Assembly (NCBI RefSeq): GCF_963678635.1
Contig: NC_087068.1
Location: 41,441,649-41,505,648, forward strand
Length of the DNA: 64,000 bases
Direction of reading: 5' to 3'
DNA from: Symsagittifera roscoffensis
Lineage: Eukaryota > Xenacoelomorpha > Acoela > Convolutidae
Under the pieces are notes generated by a model. The model was not told where the DNA came from. It did no database searches and saw only the letters and a list, made by a program, of their open reading frames with translations. Below, one piece after another: positions 56,428-64,000 of this stretch (its first letter is position 1; each line of letters begins with the position of its first letter). The position numbers and the translations under genes are program-made.

Positions 56428-57058
56428 AATTTATTACGCTAGCAAAACTATACACGTCGGACAAAACGCTTGCTAGGAATAAAGGGTCCTTTCTACTTTC
56501 TAGCTTAGAAAGAAAATCTAAAATTCGCTGAGAAAAATTTTATTAGAAAAGAAGTTAGTATGAATTTACTGAAATTGGCTTTTGACTCAATATCTATTTT
56601 AACGGTGAGATTAGACACATTTTTACTGAGAATGGATATTATTTTAGAGAATGGTTGGGGTGGTTGAAGAGAGTGGTGTTGGTGTTAGAAGAGATATTGT
56701 TGGGAATGAATTCCGTAGTTTTGAGCTTCCATTTATACTCAGATGGGAAATCGTACCATTTTTCGTATCAAATGAGAAATTACTTCTTAATTTCGTATTT
56801 TTTATTCGTACTTTCGTTTTTTACGAGAAGAATGTTTCGTATGCTCGTATTTTACGAGAGGAATCGTTATTATTCGCATTGAACGAGAATAGTCGTTTCA
56901 ATTCTCAATGCTTAAAACGTTATACGAATTATTCCAATAGCATTTCCCTTCATTTTGCAAGGGATTAAAAACATATTTATTTTGTGGTGGCGGCGGCGTC
57001 ACACTTTGTGAGTTCAATAAAATAATTCATGTTTCTGTTTCTATTTGAAATTAGAACA
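56427..57058 (-). repeat. 5' LTR of the second element (inner end truncated)
   Basis: Near-identical to 49137-49768. The inner end stops at AAATTTATT and abuts integrase sequence with no primer-binding site, so a deletion removed the end of the LTR, the leader and the front of the coding region in one piece. The frames at 56651-56968 and 49286-49642 are LTR products. Confidence 0.85.
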
Positions 57059-57540
57059 AATTGATCAAAATTTCGGGGAAAAAATTAAATACTTATTTTA
57101 AGTTTTCGTAATAAACATCCCCCCAAACGCTCTATTTCGAAAGTCTATTTCGCGTAAGACAACGTATTAAATAGATCATATACAATGCCTCAGATTGAAA
57201 AAATTTCTTATACTTATTAAATCTCCGCCTACCCGTTAATATTATTGAATATATCGCGCGTTAAATGTTACAATTTTGCAACATTGGCAATTTTTAAATC
57301 TCCATTATCTTACAAAAAACGATCGCAGGTGAATTAAACTTCAATGCTGTGCTCAAAATAACGATGCAAAAACTCCGTCAAGTTCTTCAAGCTAAAAATT
57401 TGAAATTTTTCTGAAGAAAACTGTTAAAATTAAAAAAAAAAATGTTTTTTTTTAAATCATCTCAACATACGCTAATGATACAAGCGGCTCTTTTTCCTTC
57501 TCCCCGCTTGCAAAGTAATTTTTTGATCACCTCGTTTTAT
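57059..57540. other. Intergenic, no gene seen
   Basis: AT-rich sequence between the LTR element and the next MITE. No frame or repeat was recognised. Confidence 0.4.
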
Positions 57541-58484
57541 CCCGGGTTGACCTCCATAGACCAAAAATGCTAATCATACAATTTCATACACTTAGTCTAT
57601 GGAAAAATGCTAGTCATACAAGTTTCATTTATTTTGCAAAATGAGTTTAATCGAATTTCAAAGGTATACTATAGTTGTTTTGGTATCGAAATTGGTATCT
57701 CTTCATGAAAAAAAGGAAAAAAATGGTATGAAAAAAATGCTAATATATGGAAATTGTATGATTAGAAATTTTTTTAAAAATTTTTTTGTGAAAAAAAAAG
57801 CTTTGAACAATCATTTCAACTGCTGGCAAAACAGTTAAGCGTTTTTTGGGCTGCTACGACTAAAAACTTTGACTTTTTTTATTTTTGTTTTCTGAAAAAA
57901 AAACACTTGTCATACGATTTCCATATATGGAAATTGTATGACTAGCATTTTTTTGATGGCGACGACAAAAAGTATTTTTAAAATTGCCCCCAAAAATTTT
58001 TTGTGTTTTTTTTCAACCGCGTATTCGAACAAACATTTTTTGAAAAAAAAAAATTTTGCATGCAAAATTTAATTTTTTGTGTGTATAACGTAGTCCTGGA
58101 TATACTAATATTAGAAATAATCATCTTTGAAAATTATTGCCAAAATTTAAAAGTTCATTACAGAAGTAACACATATCAGGCTGTTTCCAATGCATTTTTA
58201 ATGCGAGACTGCTAAACCGTTGGTTACTACGTTTGAGTAATCAAGGCTTATGTCATTTGTGTTTGGTTACGAACACAACCAAAAAATTTTGAGAAATTAA
58301 AATGTAAGAAATCAATATTTTTGGTTTATGGAAAAATGCTGGTCATACAATTTCCATATATGGAAAAAAGCTTATCATAGAGACTTCATACAATTTTCTG
58401 TACGTATGGAATTGTATGGAAAGTGTATGACTAGCATTTTTCCATATACGGAAATTGTATGACTAGTATTTTTGGTCATCCCGG
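57541..58484. mobile_element. MITE-like element, related to 44588-47517
   Basis: The ends CCCGGGTTGACCTCC and, at the right in reverse complement, CCCGGGATGACC define a 944-base element. At least eight variants of AAAATGCTAGTCATACAA lie in both orientations within it, several arranged as palindromes around TCCATATATGGA (for example 57911-57945 and 58345-58360). No coding frame. It shares ends and internal motifs with the 2.9-kb element, so they are one family. Confidence 0.75.
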
Positions 58485-58830
58485 GATTGTTACACCTTGT
58501 TACAAAATTGGCATGTGCACCAATTAGCTTTTGACCAAAAAGATTGTTTGGTCTTTAAACCTTAACTTGTGAAATGCCTCGTTACACTGTAAAAATTGGA
58601 GGTTGAAGTGGGTTGGGGGGGAGTTGAGGTTGCGTACAATAATTTCTTAAACCTCCCAAATAGCAGAAAGCCATAATAGCAGAACAGCAGAAATCCAATT
58701 CAATTTGGAAACCTGAACATATTTGGTCTAACTAGGTTCCCTAATTTATGTTTTTTCAGTTACGTAACGTAGCACCTAAAACTAACGCCTCCGATCAGTG
58801 TTCATTCAGTGATCAGCGTCCGGACTTTTA
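58485..58830. other. Intergenic, no gene seen
   Basis: AT-rich with one G-rich patch (GGTTGGGGGGGAGTTGAGG) at about 58608-58627. Nothing else was recognised. Confidence 0.4.
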
Positions 58831-58832
58831 CA

Positions 58833-59003
58833 CCCCCCCCCCCCCCCCCCCCCCACATTTGAACTCCAGTTTTGAAAAATTAATTAACTTTGTCATAAAT
58901 AAATGAAAATTTGCATGGCGAACGAACTAAATATTGTGAACACATTTTTTTTGATAGCTTTCATCGTAAAATCACGCATCCAGCCATAATGACACATAAG
59001 ACA
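58833..59003 (+). repeat. Poly-C (22 C) plus dispersed repeat, copy B
   Basis: Twenty-two C bases (58833-58854) are followed at 58862 by the same repeat as at 8262-8405. The repeat body matches in order and spacing; the poly-C in both places suggests a common structure rather than coincidence. Confidence 0.7.
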
Positions 59004-59537
59004 ACTGAAACAATTGAAAGCTGATTTATGGCTCCATGTTATATCAGCCGACAGATTATGACTAGCAAGGAGATCTGGAAAATCAATGACCGGAAGCATT
59101 TAAGATGTGTTATCTTCGGTAATTGGACTAAAATCTTTGGACAAATCAGTATTTGTCACTCAAAGTGATAGAGTGCATTACGTTGGCGTTTGATGTTTAT
59201 GAATAAAACAAACCATTCAATCGCCTATTACTTGTTCTGGTAAATAGTTCTAGAACAATTAGGTCTTTGACCTTTAATTGAGGTCGGAAGATGTAATATG
59301 GTCATTTTAACCCCAAAACATTCGCCATATCTCAAAATAGATGGCAAACATTAACTGATAGATGATAAACACCGCCCTGACACCTTAGTTTAGTTAATAT
59401 AAATTCCGAAAAATAGTTCATTTTGTTCAGCTTTTATCCAACTTTTCAACTTTCTTGTTGGTGAAAAATTGATCACTTTATAATTTATCAATTTTTGAAC
59501 ACTCTTCTCAAAAAATACAGGTCGATTTTAGTCAGAA

Positions 59538-61106
59538 ATGAGTTTTTTAATGCAAAATTTGAGCTTCGCTTTTCTGATTTTGTCTTCAACTTATCTTTTT
59601 CAAGTAGTGATTTCGAAGCATGTTGCTCCGTCCCTCATAACCAAAACCGAGTTCGGGGTATCTTTGAGCGAACAAGCATTGAAAGCGTCCAAATCCCTTT
59701 CGGTGTCGAGTCACAATAAAAACCACAAACATCATCATGGCGGCCACAAAGGTAAAATAAATTCAATGAAATCTATTCAAGAAAGAAAGATTTCGAGACA
59801 AGGTCGAGTTGAAAAAAATACGACCTGGAGAGCGTCAAAGATATTTTTTACTTTAGTTTAGATTTTTATGATCCATAAAATGTAATATTTTTGAACGAGC
59901 AACATTATACCCGTGTGAAACTGCTGAGCCGCGAAAAAATAGTCATAATAGGCTTTGTTGAATCTTAAAAGTTCGAGTTACCCCGTCGATAAACGCTTCT
60001 GGCACCTAGTGTGCTCAACTACGACAACTATTTTCTTTACGTGCAAGATTTTTTGAAAAAAATTTGCTGAAAAAGTTTACAAGATATGTTGCCCGATTTA
60101 TTAAACCACCTAACATGAAAAAAAAATAAAAAAAAAACTGTGGGAAATTTTTTTGTATGCAGGTAGCGATGACTTTGACTACTATGTGTTCACACAATTG
60201 TGGCCAGTGTCCAATTGTGACACAGCCTCATCCAGTGACAAGTGTGAGATCCCGGACAACGTCACTGGCTGGCTAATTCATGGACTATGGCCCAGCAACT
60301 TTGACGGATCATGGCCTTCCTACTGTGATGATGGCTACAAATTCAACGATGAGGAGATTAGCTCTATATGGGTGAGCATCACGATTTTATGGTCATAGTT
60401 TTTCTTAAAACTAACATTTAAATAAAAAATTTAGTATATACAAGTCTAAATTAACTTGTCACCCGAAAATCAACATAAAAACCTTAGAGAAACAACCTTT
60501 TTCGTGCGAAATTACGGCGCACGTTTTTGACCGAGTAGCCTCTAATTGTTCGAAGGGCCCCTTTTACGCCACTTTGCACTAATTTTAAACGAAAGCAACG
60601 GCAAAAAAATATATTTTGTCAAAGTTTTCCAGGAAAATCCCTGTAAAATTCCCAATCAGTTTTTTAGCAGCAGCTTTAGCTGGGTTTCTTGAGCCTTTCA
60701 GGAGAACTCGGAAAACAAATTTTGACCAATTTTTGATAGTGAACCGGAACCCATCCCCCCACACCACCACCTTCGCAAAAAATCTAGATCGGCACCTGGA
60801 TATGAACAAAGTCAACTTGGACGTCCAATCCAAGTTTATTAAGGTCTCCCTTAATTTTAAACATACGTCAACCTGTTTGTCGACTCAGAAAAAAAACAGA
60901 TGTGTTGGTTACTTTCAATTGTCGTGTTTGTGTGTTTCCAGGGTCTTCTGGCGACTTACTGGACCAATCTGTACATGGACGAAACTGTGGACTCTTTCTG
61001 GGAGCACGAGTGGGACAAGCATGGCACATGTGCCTATGAGGCCAAACAAGTCTCCTCCGAGTTCGACTATTTCAACAGCACCCTTCAACTACACTGGACA
61101 TACCCT
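59538..61106 (+). CDS. RNase T2 family ribonuclease, three exons visible, 3' part missing
   Basis: Exons are 59538-59751 (donor G|GTAAAA), 60163-60371 (acceptor TTGTATGCAG, donor TGG|GTGAGC) and 60942-61106 (acceptor GTGTTTCCAG, donor CCT|GTGAGA), with phases 1, 0 and 0 in agreement. Exon 1 gives a signal peptide and a Lys/His-rich segment (NKNHKHHHGGHKG). Exon 2 has YVFTQLWP and the first catalytic box GWLIHGLWPSNFDGSWPSYC; exon 3 has the second box FWEHEWDKHGTC. Both catalytic His regions and key Cys are present. The family cleaves RNA in secretory or lysosomal compartments. Residues after LHWTYP are absent: roughly the last third of a T2 enzyme should follow, but I found no exon before BEL/Pao-like sequence begins at 61994. 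It may continue beyond the window or be truncated. Confidence 0.9.
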
Positions 61107-61990
61107 GTGAGAAAAAAAAACAAATGATTCAAGCATTCGTAAAATGTCAAAATAGTTATTATTAAAACGAAGAAGAAAAATGCAAGTGTCACATACTGTT
61201 CCGAGCACAAAGCTAGCAAAAACTAACAAAATAATTTTTTGGACTTGTTTTCCTGTATCTTTTTTTTTTCGTTAGCGCGATGACGGAGAGATAAAAAAAG
61301 AATTTAGGCAGCCACTTACCTTCCATAAACGGAAAAAAATTGAATGCTGAAAATAAGGACCATTTTTTTTGCCAAAGTTGAGACTTTTAAATATCAAGAA
61401 GAGCTAAGAAAAGCTAGTTGTTCGACCTAAAAAGTCACCAGAAAGGATTGACAAAAAAGATGACAAAAAATGTTTTAAATTAATTAATTGAACTAAAAGA
61501 AATACTACTTTCAAGCTATCCCATAATTTTACAATAACGTTTAAAACAAACTGTGTCTGCATAATTTTATAAAAGTTTTAGAAAATTTTAAAAATTTTCA
61601 ATTGCACAAGATCAAAAAGAACTGTCGTTTTTTGGAATTTATTTGGAACTCACTAAACAACTACTTGGGAGAAGATATTATCTCCGTTCGTCTACTAATA
61701 AGTTGGGTCGTAATTGTTCCATTACCGCCGTTCGTTGATTCTACTTCTTTGTGTTTTCAGAGTGTTGTTGAAGTTTCTTTTTAACTGACCAGGTAAAACT
61801 CTGGTACGAGTTGAAATAAAATGGGACTTTCAAACAAGTCGATGTCCGTTTCGCCGCGGATAAAGGTTTTTCATCCATCTTTAATTCTTGAACCGTTCAC
61901 GATGACGCAAAATACATTGTGTGCATGCTTTGGATTGATATTAATGTCACTATACCAAAAAAATAATACTATTCACTCGTCCAATTTTAA
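61107..61990 (+). other. Downstream of RNase T2 exon 3, no further exon recognised
   Basis: The donor at 61107 opens an intron. An acceptor-like TTTTTTTTCGTTAG ends near 61275, but the open frame after it (about 25 codons, RDDGEIKKEF) does not resemble the T2 C-terminus. No Cys-containing T2 motif was found up to the retroelement. Confidence 0.4.
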
Positions 61991-61993
61991 GCA

Positions 61994-64000
61994 TTGAAAC
62001 GACTGTTAAACAAAGACCCTGAAATGCTCGATAAACACGCATACACAACTGAAGACGGAAAAGTGAATGACTATATCGTGATTGTCAAGACGGATGATCC
62101 ACGTAAGCGATCTAATGTTGAGTTTCTTCCGCACCATACCGTCGTAAGCCCGAACAAGCAAGATGAAACGCGCCGAATCCTCTATGAAGCTGATAAGTTC
62201 CACGGCGAATCCTTAATTAAATCCTTTTTCGTAGGTTCGGACTTATATCAAAGTTAAAAAATTGTGTTTTAAGATTCCATCAAAACACACGCTGTCTCCG
62301 GGAATATTAAGTGTACGTTCCTCCAAGTAGGATTCTTCGCCCATCTTCAAATTTCGCTCCGTTTTTTTTGTTTTTCGATAAGGCAATAACTTAACGAACA
62401 GTTTTGTGTTTTGTTTCTTCTGTGTTTGAACCAGTTTAGTTTGTAGATCTATACAGTTTTTGAAAAATAAGTGGCCGAAATTGGGATGAAGAATTGCTGA
62501 AAGACATGAGATAAATTTATCGACTGGTACTCCGGCTTCTCGTTCTCAGGGCAATTTACTATTGGCTGCTGCAACTTTAGATCCTGTGGATCGAATTGAG
62601 TTTCACTTGTTCGATGTTAGCTCGCAGGACTTTTTCTGTGCCGTTGGTCTTGTATGTGCACAAGACTCAAATACCCTTCATCTTTGGTAAAGCTCACGTA
62701 GCTAAGCTAGAACTTCAAGCTGCTCTGCTTGCAACACAACTGAAAGATGATAAACTGAAAGCATGTAACGTTAAGATTAACTATGTCTACAAGTGGACGA
62801 ATAGTACAGCGGTTTAGCGGTGGCTTAACTCCAATGTCAAGTTACCCCTGTTCGTCGGCAGCCGTGTCAAGGAAGTCCTCGAATCGACAACTACTGATGA
62901 GTGGCACCATTTTCTGAGCGGTAGTTTTGGTACACGGGTGATTTCTACTTAAAACCTCAAAAATGGCAGCTTGGTAATTGAACTGAGCAGTCTTAAGACG
63001 GCTGATTATATACGTTCATACCCAATCAATGTGTGATCAGTTAACTTAAATTAAAAGTTGCTTGGAGATTTTATCTTCCTTCAATCGTCACGGGTGACGC
63101 TTGCATCAAACCTCCCGAACACTGGTTCAACTGGAAAGGGTTCAGTTTTTTTTACAAGGTACGGTTTATGTTGAGGATACTGCATTCAGAACATTTTTCC
63201 CGCGGTACGGACTTAAAGATCACTGACCTTGCTAAACTAGATATTGCAGTTACTAAATTAATTCAATTTGCTCAGCTGGAATCGAACCCCGTTGAAGTTG
63301 AAACACTCATCACTGGCCAATCTTTACAAAAACGAAAGTAAGGTCGCCACAATCTCTTGATTCCTCTGTCCCACTGGCATCATTCAATCCATTGACCAGG
63401 TTGTTCGCTTAGGTGATCCTAAGTTTGACACTAAGCAACTAACTTAACTCGATGACCGTCATACCTCAATTCGTTTGCTGGCCCGAAGCCTCCACCATAA
63501 ACATTTCATTAAGGTTAAGATTATATACGCTTCCATTTTAAACATGGAATATGCAAAAAATGGACCGCACCAATTACTTCAGTCTATCGAAAATCAGTAG
63601 GTAAAATCTCGTAAGCGCAAAGCTAGTGCCAGTCGGCCATTTAAATACAATTTTCCTGTCAAACTTCTCGGATATAAGCAGCAACTCTTTAATCATATGG
63701 GCGTTGATTAAATTGACCCGCTTTACGTTCCGGTTTCAGAAGCGCTGAGAAATTATGGGACTTTATTTTCACTTGCGTCACTATCAGGGCTCTACAGCTT
63801 GAGTTCGTGCCATCTCTGGTCACTAATAACGGTACCAACTTTGTTGATGCGGAAAAAGAACTACTTGCCTGAGTCAAGAACTGGAAAAATGTTAAAAAAT
63901 GGCTCCATTGGAACAGCATTTGACTGGGAGCCCCTCGTTTGAAGCGTAAAGAGCGTGATCTACAATATACTAGGCAGTAGGCGATTTACTATAGAGGTTT
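61994..64000 (+). pseudogene. BEL/Pao retroelement pol fragment, decayed and cut by window end
   Basis: The frame 61994-62257 has the hallmark start of BEL/Pao polymerases (EFLPHHTVVSPNKQDETRRI, then the FHGESL and GSDLY positions). RT proper is missing. The frame at 62596-62817 matches the Pao-type RNase H/peptidase A17 region (AHVAKLELQAALLATQLK, then YKWTNST), followed by VKEVLESTTTDEWHHFLSG around 62865-62925. Integrase pieces appear at 63600-63900 (KLLGYKQQLFNHMGVD). Many stops and frameshifts are present. BEL/Pao elements are known from animals, which supports a metazoan source. Confidence 0.8.

Larger units (their letters stand above)
49137..57058 (-). mobile_element. Gypsy-type retrovirus-like element with env and antisense gene, internally deleted
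   Basis: The element lies on the minus strand: 5' LTR 57058-56427, integrase 56427-55353, integrase C-terminal ORF 55335-54472, env 53260-50853, downstream exon 50830-50306, 3' LTR 49768-49137. Gag, protease, RT and RNase H are missing: the 5' LTR runs directly into the integrase zinc-binding region. A plus-strand spliced gene (53657-54419) sits between integrase and env. The LTR copies are similar with a few dozen visible differences. The element is younger than the giant one at 8.6-26.0 kb, and the two env genes are related. The element strand is A-rich. Confidence 0.85.

Overview
The window is AT-rich animal DNA with one 200-base assembly gap. Genes are sparse and repeats dominate. A BEL/Pao remnant at the right edge, a class of LTR element known from animals, together with spliced host genes using AATAAA signals, points to a metazoan. 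A weakly mesothelin/stereocilin-like protein and a GC-AG intron would fit a tunicate such as a larvacean, but the species cannot be fixed from this sequence.

Host genes. (1) 4011-7676 (+) is a single-exon gene for a secreted or surface protein of 1,221 residues, probably of the mesothelin/stereocilin/otoancorin type; its stop codon lies inside the poly(A) signal. (2) 44106-30300 (-) is a newly assembled model of at least eight exons for a type I membrane protein with signal peptide, Cys-containing ectodomain, basic region and C-terminal membrane span; all junction phases agree, and one intron appears to be GC-AG. (3) 59538-61106 (+) is an RNase T2 gene of which three exons are visible; the C-terminal part is not visible before a retroelement fragment begins.

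Mobile DNA. About 8.6-26.0 kb is a very large decayed Ty3/gypsy-type element (+) with LTRs, gag, protease, RT-RNase H, integrase, extra ORFs, an envelope-like gene and a further spliced ORF. About 49.1-57.06 kb is a second gypsy-type element (-) with well-preserved 632-bp LTRs. It has lost gag to RNase H but keeps integrase, an envelope-like gene and accessory genes. The rest is foldback/MITE-like elements, tandem arrays, tRNA-derived SINEs and a BEL/Pao pol fragment (61.99 kb to the end).

Most interesting system. The 49-57 kb element looks like a complex retrovirus in layout. Between integrase and env it carries a spliced gene on the opposite strand, 53657-54419, encoding about 221 residues with a C-terminal membrane anchor; its poly(A) signal lies 10 bases from the convergent pol poly(A) signal. 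The env leader has a strong splice donor, and an in-frame acceptor sits 22 bases after the env stop, predicting a 235-residue accessory protein that shares the env leader. This is architecturally like Rec/Rem of betaretroviruses. Both are inferences from ORFs and splice signals and need RNA evidence.
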